A stretch of DNA of 64,000 nucleotides. It comes from Paulownia fortunei. Lineage: Eukaryota > Streptophyta > Magnoliopsida > Lamiales > Paulowniaceae. The stretch spans positions 312,501 to 376,500 of the forward strand of contig CM033108.1 in assembly GCA_019321725.1 (NCBI GenBank), read 5' to 3'. The translations under genes were made by a program, and so were the position numbers. Below are positions 51,171 through 64,000 of the stretch, in pieces. The notes beneath the pieces were generated by a model. That model had not been told where the DNA came from and searched no databases. It saw only the letters and a program-made list of their open reading frames with translations. Numbering within the stretch: the stretch's first letter is position 1; each line of letters begins with the position of its first letter.

Positions 51171-53960
51171 ATGGCCACAGCCCTCTCGGTCGGGCCCAAC
51201 CGCTCCATCATCGGCGGAGGCCCGACCGGTACGACACCATCAAGACTATCTCCCGTAATTAAGGTGCTCAGCTCAAACCGCCTCCCACTGTTCACGCGGC
51301 GCATGTTAGTCCCACCATTGCAAGCTAGCTCACGAGCCGACGACTCTGCGCCGTTCGAGATGTCGGTGGAGAATGCCCTCAAATTATTGGGCGTATCTGA
51401 GGGAGCATCTTTCGAGGATATTCTCCGAGCCAAGAATTCTGTCATCGCTTCATGTAAAGATGACCAACAAGCAATTGCTCAGGTTCGTACTTTCTTTTGC
51501 ATTTTCTTTTGTTTTCTAGTTGAGAAATTTGATGATACTCAGTTTGCATTTCATAATTTCTCACGGTTGGATGCTGCTAAAATCAATGACTTTATTGAAA
51601 AGTGTGCGAAAGCTGGACTTGTGTGATGCTTGAATTATATTGGAATATGAGCATAAACCACTGGATTGTAGCTGATGTGGTCCTTCAATTTGGCGCATTG
51701 GATTGATTTTTTCATGATATAAGCTAGTTTTCTCGTAGGTTCCTAAAACTACTGCTTATTGGTGGTCTTTAATATGATGTTTTATTTAAATATTAGTGTT
51801 TCAATAGGGTTTGTGAGCCTCAGTTTATCGACAAGCTCTGTTGAGAAACTCTTACATTACATCAGGCTGCCCCTTAATTGTCTGTCATTATTTATCTTGA
51901 GAAAACTTGGAGTTAAATAAAGCATTAGTTGCTCCTCATCATGGTTGATGCATTTTGCTTGTCTTTGGTGGTGGTTTGTTAACCATGACACTTATAGAAC
52001 TGACTTTGAATGGACCAAAATGTAATACCTGTTTCTACAACCCCCCCCCCCCCCCCCCCCCCCCTCTGTTTTCAAACTCAACTCCAGAACACATAAAGAA
52101 CCATGCTTGGTTACTTTCTTCTGTTTTTCTTCTACTAAAGTCACCTTGGAAACAGGGCTCAAAAGGCCAAGCATAAATAGATAAGGGGAAAAAAGAAACG
52201 GATCAGGTAAAGTAAACGTCCATGTGGCATACGTATGCAGGAATGTGATTATTTTTTGATGAGCGAAAGATAAAACCTTTAATGGCTGCACAATTACAAG
52301 CTTACATAGGAGAGCCTCATAGCTTTTGAAGTTAAATATGACATGAAACATCCAACTTTTGCAGATCAGTTATGCTTGATGGCATATTAATTATCCAGCC
52401 GCAACAGCAATTTTGAATATATCCTATGATTATTGTCAGGGCATCAATTATGGAGTATGGCTTATCATTTTACAGGTAGAGGCTGCATATGATATGCTGC
52501 TGATGCAGAGCTTATCACAACGCAGAGCAGGGAAAGTTGTAAATAGTGACATTCGTTATGCTGATGTGAAAACTGTAAATGCACCAAAAATGGGGTCAAC
52601 GCCAAGATGGCTGCAGACTTCTGTCAAAAACATGCCCATCTCAGTTGAAGCACCATCTACTAAAGAGTTAGGCGTGCAAGTTGGGGTGTATGGAGCTCTA
52701 ATGGTCTTAACATATGTGAATGGAGCTTCAGCATTTTCCTCGTTACCATATGCCGGGGCAGATGTTCCTGGCCTTATTTTAGCAACTAGTTTTGGGGCAT
52801 CCTTATACTTCATGACAAAGAAAAATGTGAAATTAGGTAAGAAAATGACCTTTTCCTTCTTTAACCGGGAGATTGATGCATTGCATTTTGTCAAGACCTC
52901 TTGCAACTACTTCTTGTTGTTACTTAAATGTCCTGGTTTTACATCTTTTGGTCCTCAGAAAGAACTATCATGCTAAACTTGTATCAATTTGATCTGTTTG
53001 GAAGTATTGAACATGGCTGTGCAATTATTTAGCTAAAACATGTTTCGTGCCATGACTAATAGCCCGTAAGACCATAAAGTAATTTGCTTCATTTTGTAAA
53101 CTTAAGAGCACAGAGGAAGTAGTCCTTGCACCATGTGATAGCAATATTTATAGGGAAAAGGGGCCATAAACAAAATAAACATACAAGAATTTTTTTTAAT
53201 GTGCAAATGCAAATCACATTTCAGTAACTTTTTCACTTCAGATGGTAGAATACTCCTAATTTTGACAAGGCTCAATACTTGCATACTTCTTGATTTACTA
53301 TCTAATTCATGATAACATCCTAGGTATTCCCAAACCTTTGTAACAATGGATTGGTTGAATAAACAATTCCTCGTGTTCTCTACTTTTGATGAGGTTTGAC
53401 ACAGCAATTAGCTTCTATGCACAAGCATGAGTCCTACCTGATATTGCTGAATTAAAAAAATGGTTTTTGAGGAGCTGTAAATTTTTACTCTGCACTAATT
53501 TTATGGAAATTTTCTTTAAGCCAGCTTGTAAAATTGTACCTCTGCTAACTATGCCAAAGTTCATTTCTGTTCAAGTGCTAGCATTAGTTGCTCAATTCAA
53601 TGTGCTGGCCTATTCTACTTGCTCAAAAATAATTTCTTAACCGAGTGTCGCAGATTTATCATTGAGAGTTTTCAAGCATTGGCTGAAAAATGATCATTTC
53701 TTATAAGAAGAATATATATATAGCTTCATTTGACAATTCTGGTTTCACAGCTTGCTAAAAATGATTGAAGTTTTACTTCTGCAGGGAAGGCAACTGTCAT
53801 AACAATTGGAGGGCTTGTGGCTGGTGCGGTGGTGGGCTCTGCAGTTGAGACGTGGTTACAAGTTGACATCGTTCCATTTATGGGAATACACACTCCAGCT
53901 ACTGTTGTGAGCGAATTTTTACTCTTTTCACAATTTTTAATCTCCTTGTACTTGAGATAG
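51171..53960 (+). CDS. CPP1: Chaperone-like protein of POR1 (CPP1/CDF1), chloroplastic
   Basis: Three exons, 51171-51482, 52476-52836 and 53785-53960 (TAG), encode 282 residues. The first roughly 55 residues are rich in Ser, Arg and Pro and look like a plastid transit peptide. A J-like helical domain lacking the HPD motif follows (about 65-125: MSVENALKLLGVSEGASFED, then YDMLLMQSLSQRRAGKV). The C-terminal part has three to four hydrophobic segments, including GLILATSFGASLYFM and TIGGLVAGAVVGSA. In Arabidopsis, CPP1 holds protochlorophyllide oxidoreductase stable in plastid membranes and is needed for chlorophyll synthesis; the role here is by homology. Introns are 993 and 948 bases. The first contains a 24-base C-run. 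The frame read through the first donor is a shorter false product. Confidence 0.93.
52041..52064 (+). repeat. 24-base C homopolymer in CPP1 intron 1
   Basis: An uninterrupted run of 24 C bases followed by TCTG. It is a likely site of length variation and sequencing error, with possible i-motif or G4 behaviour. Confidence 0.85.
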
Positions 53961-54684
53961 GATGAGGCAAAATTGTAGTAAGCTAGTCTGGGAAGCAAAC
54001 TGTAATTCTCTGCAAAAGCCTAGAAATGCTTATCTAGGATGTGTGTTTATATTCACACATTGTGCAAATATAATGTTTTAGAACCTACATCATTAAATAA
54101 ATTTACATTTGAAAATTATGCAGACATTCAATTCAGTATCTATCTTTGAGATTGTCATCTTTATTATCAATAGTCTGTTAACCTTCGGATGGCAACTAGC
54201 AGGTAGACTCAAATGTTGATGACATTCCAATAGCTTACAAATCAATTCATATTACGAGATTGATTAGTTAGTTACCATCATTGTTTGCCTAGACATACAC
54301 CAACTTAAATGTAGTTGACATTGGTGGTGCTGCGTTGCTAGTAAAATTGAATTGGTGAATCTCTTGACCAAGGCAATGGGACTGGAGAACCAGAAATCCT
54401 CGATGAAAAACCAAGATAGCAATAACTTTGTATGAGCTTGAAGTGGCTAGTCAGAGCTTGTTCTAGTAAACCACCCTCAATAACAATGCTCACTTGGTCT
54501 GCCCATCTGTATCCTCTCCTCTATATAACTTATTGAGAATTTGAGGCTTTTGATTGCAAGGAAAATTGTGGAAACATCAAACACCTGACAATTGATGAAT
54601 AAACAATGTCTCAGCGAGTTGCTTCAACAAAATCTCAATGTACAATGCCCACAACATAAAACATCAACACAAGCATATTTTATG
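53961..54684. other. Convergent spacer between CPP1 and the DUF630/632 gene
   Basis: It probably contains the 3' UTRs of both genes. No gene or repeat was identified. Confidence 0.45.
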
Positions 54685-57600
54685 TCATTTGTTACAAATT
54701 TCTTCGACTTTCCCACCCTCTGTGCAAGATGGTTTCACAACTTTCTCCAAGTTCTTAATGGTGCTTAGGTCATTATACATTTTTAAAGCAGCCCTGGAGA
54801 ATTCTGTCAGAGACTCGAAAATCCTACAAAACCCAGTCTGGAAACCATTTAGGGTGATCCTTTCTGTTTCTTCCATGCATTTCTGGTGTTTTTCCTTCTC
54901 CAAGTCAACCCTTCTTCGGAAATTGTCCAGCATATCCTTCCTCTCTGTCAAAGAATCGGCCTGGTGTTCAATCTCCGGATCTGCATTTTTGTCAGTGAGC
55001 CAGAACTCAAAATTCCTATTCTCAGCCTTCTGGAATGCCAATTTTTTTTTATCTAGTTCTTTGGACAGATTATCAACTTTCCTCTTTTGTAGCTGTTCCT
55101 CTCCTTGCTGAAGCCACAAAGCCCTCACATCCTTCACACAGCTTTTTATTGCTAATGAAACTGCCTTGTCTGGTAACTTGTTCATGGAATCCAACCAATC
55201 ATAACAAACTGTCAGAAGTGGGTGGCCATTGGGTCGACTAGGCAGAGTTGAAGTCCTGTCCCTGGAGTAAAATTCAACTTCAGGAGCAACAAACTTAGAC
55301 AGCCATCCATGAATGGCCTCAATGTACCCTTTTTGGGCAGCAATGTATTCTGTAAAGCATGCACGCCAATTCACAAGCTCGGTTTCCAGCTGAAGCGTTG
55401 CAAGCCTATGAGACCCAGTGCAAAATTTTCCATAAGAAGGGCAGGTAAAAGTTTTGACTTCGAATATAATCTTATTCTGGATTTCATGCGCCTCCAACAT
55501 AATTTTCCATGTTCTCACCATACTGCATTGAACATGGAGAGAGAGAAAAACAAAGAAAGTCAAAAGTAAGATCATGCATTCTTTCTTCATTTTTCGGCGG
55601 TGTAGGAGTTACTATGTTTTACCCTTGAAGTAATTCCGTTATTTGGGGCTCCAGTTCTTCATCCCTCAGTTTCTCAATTTTGTTTGAAATTGTTTCAGCA
55701 CTTCGAATTGACACAAGGATCCTGCTATATAAATCTTTGACTGCTGCTCTGGTTTTGTCCACTGTAAGCCCTTCTTCTCCTCTAGCATCTTGGTTTCTAA
55801 GTTGACTGCATTTCCTTCCATAAACTCTTCGGATGCTATCTCCATCCTAGAGGCAAGTAAAGATATTGTTATCGTGCTGTAATTTTTTTAAAAGAGACTT
55901 ACTAATTCTCTATTAAGCATTTTTTACATCAGGAAAATGTATTAACTGTTATAGTTGCAGAAGGCAAAGATTATATCAACGGGGATAAAACAAAGCCAGT
56001 AATTTTAAGTCTAAGGTTTGTGATGCAACAGATTAAACCAATTATAAGTAACCATTTTCAGGCAGCAACAGCAAGATCATAAACTCAAGAAAAGCTGGAA
56101 GCAGCAGGAATCCAGAAATTTGGCATATTGTCTTGATTAAAAAAACTGAGTGGAAATTTTTTTATAGCAGTCAAAAACAAAAGAAGAAAGCTAGTCAGGG
56201 ACGTATACAAAAACCGCTGGATAATCAGCACAGCACACAGCAAACGATTCAATTAATTGTTCTGCTTTGTGAGTTCAACTGATTTCAAATATATCAAACT
56301 GCATCAAAAGGGGTTAATGGAGAGACGTTATGAGGAGCAAAGACAACTGCAGTGTGGCCTATTACCTTGACCTCTTCGTAGAGTTTCTTTTCCCAGGCAT
56401 ACAGCCTTCCTAGCGTTAATGAATGGCTTCCAGAAGCCATTCCTCCATAATCATCAAAGAGATCATTGCTAAATTCTGTCCATGTTGAAGAGCTTTTGGA
56501 ACCAGATGCTACTAAACTCTTACATGATGATGAACGGGAAGAAGCAGACCGCCATGTGAGAGCCTGAACTAATTTTGTTGAGTTCTCTGCATCCACATGA
56601 ATTGTGTGAATGATCACCATGGAATGTGATGAGAACATAAGGCAACTAGGAGTAGAAGTTTCCAAGATCGAAAGGAGACTTAAAATTCCAGAAAAAGAAG
56701 ATTACAGAAGGTTTAAAGGAGAAAGTCAGAACAATCACTACAAATGATCATCATTGGAAATCTTGAAAATGTCAGAGTAGATTAGTAAAGGGCAGATGGT
56801 ACAACTTCAAGGAAGGTTTTGCCTTTCATGAAAGAATGACAAGAAGAAATGAAGATGAGGCCATTGTTTTGAACTCAACTTGTCAGCAGGAGAGGATACA
56901 CTGCGTACTCATAATTTGGTTTATAGCAATTGTTGTATTACATATCACACATACACGTCACGTGTATATGATTAATTTCAAGCGTATTTTAAGAAAATAT
57001 TTTATACGCATGACATGTTATATGAATACAACTTTAAACTGTTGTGGTGAACAATGAGTGCAAGTCATGCCTCCCAGAAATTACTAGTGAAAAGGTCAAG
57101 GATATAGAGAAACACAAAGAACATTTCTCAAGGAAGGGACTGAATTTTGATTAAGACCATGATAAATGAAAGGGGAAAGGAGAAAAATTTTAGGAGCATT
57201 ATAGATCAGTGAAGCCCAAGCAGTGGAAAGAAAATTCATTAGGTAAATAGATATATGAAACTACCCCTTATAAAATAGATTGTCCATGTCCATCAGAGCA
57301 TTTCCTTTTGAAAGGCAAGAGGAACAAGAGTAAGGAGAGGACAGCTGAAAGATGAATTTCTAACTGGAATCAAATCACAGATTATTCTCTCCATCTAATT
57401 CAAAGCAACCAAGAAAAGGTAATGTCAGAAATTTAAACATAACAAATAGCCTACAACTGATCAGAGCAGAAGAAAGAAAGAAAATAATACTCATATTCAC
57501 TTGGAAATAGATATGGAGCCTTGCGAACAATAATTCGAAGGGGCCCATACCTTTAGTTTTCATCATCAAGGAGCAGATATTATAAAAAAATTTGTGTTAT

Positions 57601-59912
57601 GTGATGCAGAATTCACCGTCCACAAAAAATACAGATCCCCACTGTTGTACTTAATTACAGAAAAAGGGTCTAAACTACAAGACATAATGATCGAGTAACA
57701 ATAATTAAACAGAGTAATGAGGTTGAGAGCATGCACCAAGAAGACATCATCACTTTTTGATAGTGAATGGGAAATTTAAGTAATGCTCTCTCTAAGTGGT
57801 GAGCGAACAGTACTAGATATTTAGAATAATGACCAGAAAAAGAAAAAGAATGAGAGAAATAAAATAGGATAGAAAAGATAAAAATCAATGAGGGGAAAAG
57901 AAATGAAATACAGAGAGAACTTTTTTTCATTATTTTTCTATATATAAAATTAAATCTTATTATTTTTTCAAGGCAGATCTCGTGTTTATATTTTAATCTT
58001 GCAATACTAAACACATTACATTTTTCATTAGTAACTTACCATACATTTGGGAGGATCAAAACATAAAACAGCTATCAATGACTAATTTTTCGGTAATCTT
58101 TCCATCCAATGCTTATAATTTTTTTATTAGTGTTTCATTGCATTTTGCCCTTTTTATATATACAATTATTACACATTTATTCTTTTTTAAGTTTCAAATT
58201 TTACCAATGATATTTTTATTAGTATAATTTTTACACCAAATTTAATATTTTTATGTAATTTAACTTAAATCATATCCGATCCACTGCACCAAATGAATAT
58301 ATTATTTATATTTTTTTTTATTTTTTAATTATCATCTATTTATTTATTTATAAAATTATTTAATTATTTATATTTTATTACTACTAATTTTACTAAATAA
58401 GAAATTATTACAACTGTTATTGCAAAATAATAATAAATTTAAAATTAAATAAATAAAACTAAATTATAAGTTAATTAAATATATAATATAGGATACAACT
58501 GAAATTAAAATTTGGAGTAAAATAAATTAGGGGGCAAAATAAGGATATGTACATTATACAAAATTTGATATAAATGAATAATATTAAATTATATTTAATA
58601 TAAATAAATAATGTTACAACAAATTTGTTACAATTACACCAAATTTTATGTATTATTTGATACTCTATTGAAAAAAAATTATATCAAATTTGACGTGATG
58701 GTATAAAAAATGGTGTTGGATTGAAGATCCACTGAATAAAATAGGAGGTTTATTTGCTCTCGTGGTCATTTTCCGTCCCTAATGGGGTAAGTTTGAGCAA
58801 CATGGCAAATTTAGAGATGAAATTTTTATAACTATGAAAGGAGAGGAGTTCATTAATTTAGCTATTTTAGAGAAAAATAAATGTAATTAACTCTAAAAAT
58901 AAATATTAGAGGGGTCTAAAAGAAACTTCAAATCTGATACTAGATGTATACTATCAAAATTTGTGCTAAGTCAAGAAATAATAATAGCACCAAAATGCAT
59001 CAGCAGTAAATTTTAGGGAAAAGCAGTTGCACCTTTAATTTCCTCCAGATTAGACTGCAAACACACCCTGTTGCACTCTAACATCCTGGAAACATCCTTT
59101 CCAGAATCATAAGCCCTGTGAAAATGGTCTTCAATATCTTTTAATGCTTCCAACAACTCCCTCCCTCTCACTGGTGTATCAATTACTGTGAGCCCCTCTT
59201 GTCGCTGCTCCCCCTGGCTCACATTAGCATTGTCCGTTGCCTTCACAACCTCAACCCCATGCTCCTCCTGCTCTACATTGATTGTTTCTTTTTCCACTGC
59301 AGCCTCTCTCTCCTCCTCCATTCTTTCCCCCTCTGCATCTTCAAGTTCTGGAATACCTTCTTGTTCTCTCACTACCCTTAAATCCTCCTCAGAAATCCTA
59401 TTATAAGCACTAATTATTTCTGTCCTTGTTACACTGATAAAAGGGTTAAAGAAATCCCACCCAAAATCTTTCTGGGGTGAAGTCAATGCCTGAGGCATAT
59501 TCATGTGAAAAGACCCACAGGCTTGTTGTTCTAGTTTCTCATTCTTCTCCTCGCACTCCTCCTCAGAAGACTCTGAACTTGTAGAATTGCATGACTCGCA
59601 GGCAACGGCTTCTTTGATGGGTTCAGAAGGTGTTTGCTGAAGAAACAGAGAGTTCGATATCACATTTTTTTTGGGAGGAGAGGGTGGAGAAGGGGGTGGG
59701 AAGGTGATGTAAAATGGTGAAGGAGGTGAAGAATGGCGAGCAACAAAGAGATTTATAGCAGCTGAGACTCCAAATAAGGATTGGCAATATCTATAATGTG
59801 CATCTGCCAGAGCATATCTTCTCTCCACAGCTAATTTGAGTTGGTGTTTCCTTTCTCTGCATATGGACACTACTTCCCCTTCTTCTTCTAACCTTGAGGC
59901 AACACATCCCAT
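54685..59912 (-). CDS. DUF630/DUF632 protein, NRG2-like
   Basis: Four exons on the minus strand (59912-59033, 56586-56366, 55846-55623, 55522-54685) join in phase to 720 residues. The start MGCVASRLEEEGEV fits N-myristoylation at Gly2 with a neighbouring Cys3, the hallmark of DUF630 (about residues 1-60, with RRYALADAHYRYCQSLFGVS). An acidic, Glu-rich linker with a proline run (PPPSPPSPP) follows. DUF632 begins near residue 250 (GRELLEALKDIEDHFHRAYD) and includes LYAWEKKLYEEVK and CYDWLDSMNK. Members include Arabidopsis NRG2, a regulator of nitrate signalling, and rice REL2, which shapes leaves; most members are unstudied, so the function here is open. The first intron is about 2.4 kb and very AT-rich. 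From memory, At1g20530 is a related gene. Confidence 0.93.
56587..59032 (-). other. Intron 1 of the DUF630/632 gene
   Basis: A 2.4-kb intron with donor AAAG|GTGCAACT and acceptor GTGGATGCAG. The section 58021-58760 is especially AT-rich and contains several related phrases, such as TTACACCAAATTT in both orientations, which suggests an old non-autonomous element. Open frames inside the intron have no domain. Confidence 0.5.
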
Positions 59913-60796
59913 GTTTCTTTTTCCTGTCCTCAGTTAGGGATTTTGTTATCAGCTCTAAAAAGGTGACCTGCAGCACAAAGAAAGATGGTTTCTTGGAGGA
60001 ATGTGGGGCTGAAAAGGTGATGGGGTTATGCCAAGATACAACTTTTCTCTTGACTTTTACTGGAATTTAAGAGATTTTAGAGGACAGACATTCAACCTTT
60101 CAGAGGTGATTTGAAGAGGACTTAAAAGGAGATTTTGCCCAAAGAGACAACAATGGCTTAACAGAAAACGACCCATCTACAGAAACGCTCATCTACAAAA
60201 ACAGGGAGGTGGTCACACATACAGACAAGGTTAAAGTTGGAGTCTGGCTGAAAAAAGAGACGTTACACACACTCAGAGGAGAAGGGAGGCGAAAACCTAT
60301 GAAGAGGAGGTGAAAGGATACTTTTTGTTTTGTTTCCACCTTTTCCTTCTGCAACAGAATGAAAAGAGAAAAAAAAAATGCCAGTTACTCGTCTCCTCTT
60401 TTCCCTTTTGGCCAAGCCAAGTGACAATATTTACCAAATTATTCTTACATTGACTGAGTTGAAAAGATGGTAATACTCCAAAGTTAAGAGTGCGTGGCTA
60501 TGTGCAACAGAGAGGGAGGGATTCAGGGGTGACATAGGGGGAGGATGCTGAGGTTGGGGCTCGAGGAAGAGATGATGGCATTCTTGTGTTTTAGTAATGT
60601 GAAGTGTGTACTGGTTCTTCTCTACTTGATTAAGTGTGCGGGAGTACAACCTGTGAAAAATTGAATTCCATTTGCCATATGAGGAGTAAACGAGAAACAA
60701 AAGTTGAGGGTAAACTTTTGTTCTAAAACAAGCAAAAGGGTACTCAAGACCATTCAGATTTCAGTGAGAGATTGTGTCCTATGTGTTTCTCTGTGC

Positions 60797-60862
<66 letters not shown>

Positions 60863-63374
60863 CAGAAGTTCTTGACACAATCATTTTGGTTCTTTTTGTT
60901 AACAGCTGAACCCATAATTACAAGAATATAATGGTGGATGTTTGTTGTTGTCAGTTTTTAGCAAGGGCTTAATTCAGCATGAACAAATCACAGTACCATG
61001 ACTATCATGCACTGGCTTTAATATCACAAAAGACCATTATGTCCATGAGGATGAAGATTTTCAGAAATACTGCAAGTTTGTGCTGGAACATTACTAGGTT
61101 CACAGGCCACAGTAAACTTACTATAATTTGCACTTTGCAGTGTATTAATCAGACACAGAAGATCCAACCACAGGGATTCTTTGCTGGTCTGATTCTCACC
61201 GAGAGTAAAAAAGAAAAAAAAATGAGGTTTTTTGCCACAGAAATTACAAAAGATTTGTTCTCAAACCATTGATTCAACCAAAATGGGAGTAATTTTTCCC
61301 AGACTACCCCATCAGACAGAACAAGTTATGCATGGGAAACAACTAAGTAGTTTCATAGACCAATCAAACATTTGTTTATTCAAAAAAAATAAAAATTCGT
61401 TTTGTCAGATCAATTAGTAATTATTAATTAGCATTAATACCTCTGCCATTCTTGGAATAAGGCATCAGCAAATTGCCATTGCACTCAGTCTGACTCAGCC
61501 CATTGTTGTTGCTATAATGGTAAAACTTTGAAGCTCAGGTGTGAGATTGAGTCATTATTGTTTTTGTTAGTGGGTGATTTTGAGCTTCAATGAGCATTGA
61601 TAATTGGGCCATGGGAGTGTTATTATGGTACAATTGTACAAGGAAAAATGATAGTTAACTGATACATAATCTAATGGAAACCACAAATAGGGCTTTTACT
61701 TGCGAATATGCCTGACACTCTGATACCATGTTTTCAGACTATCAATGTGTTATTTAAAAAACAAGAAAAAATAAAAAGAAAATAAGAAGATGAAAAGAGA
61801 CTAGTAACAGACAAGAGTATATATTGGTAGTGAAAAAAAAACTAAATTATTCTATAATCAAAGATTGATCATTAAATTTAATAAATTAAGTTTGAATATA
61901 ATTTTTTATTTAATAAGATTTAAAATTTAACTTGATTAGTAAAAAATAAAAAAAAAAAAAAATTATATAAAAGATGAAACTATTCGAACTCGATTCGTAT
62001 TTATTTCGATTAAAATTATTTAAAATCGACTCAATTAACTATCAAACATATCTCACACAAATTTTGAATTCCATATAAATTCCTTTTACACCCCTGTTTA
62101 AACTGCAGCCCAAAATTATGACTAATAGGTATATGTTCGTCTGAATTTCGGTTTAGGTTAAAATTTGCCAGAGTCGCAAAACCATTGAACGGACTTGGAT
62201 CTCGGTTTCAAGCTGTCCGCATAATGGATTTTCAGTTGGAAATGTGATTCGGGTTTGATCTGATTGTTACAAGTAGGTAATTACTTTGAAAATTTAGATG
62301 AATTTGATCCAATGGAAAGATCCACCATCCAAAACAAAAGAAGTAGATATAGAGAAGAACTATTTGATCCATTTGAAGATCCACACCCATCATTTCTAAT
62401 CAAGTCTTTGTACGGATCCTAAAGAATTTCTAAAATCCAATTAAATAGCAATAATTATTACTATCAAATGTTTTCCCTAACTCTAGTTTTAAAAAAATTC
62501 AGATCTCAAATCTAATATGGAACCCTCTACTCCTTATTTCCTAACTCCAAGACCAAAATGGGTCCTCAAATTACAGATTGCCAATTCCCAGCTAAGAGAG
62601 TGGTGCTGGATTGTAGGATGATTAATAGTTGCAATTACGGTGGGTGTTGGACAGTTTGAGCATAGCTTTTTCATGTGGTATGCAGCGGGCAGGTGAGGTA
62701 TTATCCGTCGTGGTCGGCACTTCGCGATTTTATCCTAAAAAGGGACCTCTTGGATAAAAATGGCCGACCCTGCTAATAAGCCGTGCTAAAAATCGATGTG
62801 TGTGACCTTCCCCCAACTCTTATAATTTCGATTTATTAAAAAATTAAGCAAATCAGCTTGGTGACTCATGATATATAACAAAAACTCAGCACATCCTAAG
62901 GAGATTAATGGGGAACAACAAAAACAGGAGAAAGAAGGAATTACCTGAACTAGAATCTAGGAAGATCAAAAACCACAATGATCAGTAGGCATGAGTGCAA
63001 CAAGATATGGAAAAACATATAACTTCTACTTAAAACACTTTCAGATTTAATCAGATTCAGTGATCTTCATACGGGTCATTTAGCATCGAGGAAACAGGAT
63101 TTACAAAAGTGAAATGAGATAAAATAAAAGGAAGATAACATGGAAGACAACATGAGTTGAAAGATCTGCCCAGAAAATGTAACTATCATGATTGTCACCT
63201 TCAAGTTCTCTTTTTCCAGCCTCTCTCTTGGGCATTGGAACTATGCCAAGTATTAGTCTTCTGTTAAAAAGTTACAGTGTACATTAAAGAATTCAAGGGC
63301 TGCTCTTATCCTTTAAGAAGCTACCTGTATTCACATGGGAATAGTACAACAGGTAATAACATTAGAGAGCAGTG
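59913..63374. other. DUF630/632 promoter and intergenic stretch
   Basis: The 300-500 bases beyond 59912 are the leader and promoter of the minus-strand gene. A GT run joined to a GA run lies at 60799-60862. Degenerate AT-rich repeats with TCGAACTCGATTCG occur near 61980-62040. The last few hundred bases are probably the 3' UTR of the PP2C gene. No other gene was recognised. Confidence 0.45.
60799..60862. repeat. Compound (GT)n(GA)n microsatellite
   Basis: About 14 GT units are followed by about 17 GA units, upstream of the DUF630/632 gene. The purine-pyrimidine GA part could adopt H-DNA. Confidence 0.9.
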
Positions 63375-63644
63375 TCATGTTGCAACTGGTTCTGTTGGCG
63401 TGGTGCAAGGTGCAAGAGTATTGGGAGGCAGACTGATGCCACCTCCTTTCACGGATATGTTAGGACTCCGGACTGAACTAGCCCTGCTCACAAGATGCGA
63501 GTCAAGAAACACCACGACAACTGTGATGTCGTCGTGGAAATGACGGCGAACTCCACGGTCAATTTTCTTCAAGTCTGAGTACCTCATCTCCCTTTTCTTC
63601 GCTGCCTCTTGCAATGCCGCTTTCACTAATCTCCTAGCACTCCC
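63375..63644 (-). CDS. Protein phosphatase 2C, clade D: last exon (rest beyond window)
   Basis: The last exon lies on the minus strand, preceded by acceptor TTGTGCAG and ending in TGA at 63377-63375. It encodes 89 residues. [20 protein letters not shown], then [20 protein letters not shown] and VVVVFLD, match the C-terminal end of plant clade-D PP2C phosphatases. HDDIT holds one of the metal-binding aspartates of the catalytic core. The variable tail ends TTPTEPVAT. Clade-D PP2Cs are known to dephosphorylate plasma-membrane H+-ATPases and to be inhibited by SAUR proteins. The preceding exon should lie beyond base 64000; no coding sequence is visible between 63645 and 64000. The member cannot be determined from this exon. 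Confidence 0.9.
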   Translation of the reverse strand, partial: GSARRLVKAALQEAAKKREMRYSDLKKIDRGVRRHFHDDITVVVVFLDSHLVSRASSVRSPNISVKGGGISLPPNTLAPCTTPTEPVAT

Positions 63645-64000
63645 CTGCACAATTGAGGCAAATAGCATATTCAATTTTTCAAGAATCTAAATCCTTGGTT
63701 TGGAGGTGAGAGAATCAGTATCAAGAAGCGGAGAATCCTTTATTTGTTGAAAGGGAAAAGTAACAAAAAAACACAGGAAATATTTACAAATTCTTCTCCT
63801 ATTGAACAAAATGCCACTTTTTGTTTCCCATAACAAAGATCTATGCATTCCTCATTCTTCATTTGTATTCTCATTTGAAATTCAAAATATGGTAAAAAAG
63901 CTAATAGACACTTCTTTTCTTTTGACTCTTGCCTTTTTTACACAATATTGATCAATAAGTAGAATTGCAGTAAAAAAATGCTGGTTCAAATTGTCTCGTC
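63645..64000 (-). other. Intron of the PP2C gene (window edge)
   Basis: AT-rich sequence upstream of the last PP2C exon with no coding signal. It is read as the final intron, at least 356 bases long. Confidence 0.6.

Noticed and set aside
54638..55111. 157-codon plus-strand frame
   Set aside because: It lies antisense to the last exon of the DUF630/632 gene and shows no family signature.
57670..58014. 114-codon hydrophobic minus-strand frame
   Set aside because: It lies in intron 1 of the DUF630/632 gene and is T-rich by composition.

Overview
This window is nuclear DNA from a flowering plant, most likely a non-Brassicaceae eudicot. Genes are split by short GT-AG introns, gaps are AT-rich and full of simple repeats, and all recognisable proteins are plant families. 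An X-intrinsic-protein (XIP) aquaporin with the NPARC box is informative, because XIPs are known from many dicots but not from Brassicaceae or monocots. The species cannot be named from the sequence alone.

Layout: 1-3697 (+) is the 3' part of a STY46/STY8/STY17-type Raf-like kinase. 5260-6511 (-) is the XIP aquaporin. 7045-7316 is a decayed copy of one exon and its intron from the next gene. 9110-14966 (-) is a 15-exon, 448-residue major facilitator transporter. 14967-21416 is AT-rich and holds at least one good MITE. 21417-22508 (+) is an intronless sterol C24-methyltransferase 2. 22509-27283 is a long gap with a SINE-like element. 27284-27661 (+) is a 125-residue plant protein of unknown function. 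29215-29930 (+) is a broken PPR gene. 32382-32810 (-) is a 142-residue plant protein of unknown function. 35060-36662 (+) is a broken PP2A B'/B56 regulatory subunit gene that keeps its intron. 38246-39919 (-) is a DNAJC17-type J/RRM splicing factor. 42522-48240 (-) is the 14-exon V-ATPase subunit B. 51171-53960 (+) is the plastid protein CPP1. 54685-59912 (-) is a DUF630/DUF632 (NRG2-like) protein. 63375-63644 (-) is the last exon of a clade-D PP2C, cut by the window edge.

The genes do not form an operon-like system or shared pathway; they are independent housekeeping, transport and signalling genes. The order recalls, from memory, Arabidopsis segments that link SMT2/SMT3 with VHA-B genes, and STY46 with VHA-B2 and a PP2C.D gene. 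The window may therefore be a less fractionated version of an ancestral block.

I found no previously undescribed system. The most useful observations are the partial transporter duplication, two pseudogenes whose exon structure is still readable, two GC-AG introns (one a 96-nt intron without an in-frame stop), an 18-nt microexon, and several small transposable elements, two with visible 8-bp target-site duplications. Exon borders were placed by hand from splice signals, reading phase and family knowledge; no alignment was run.
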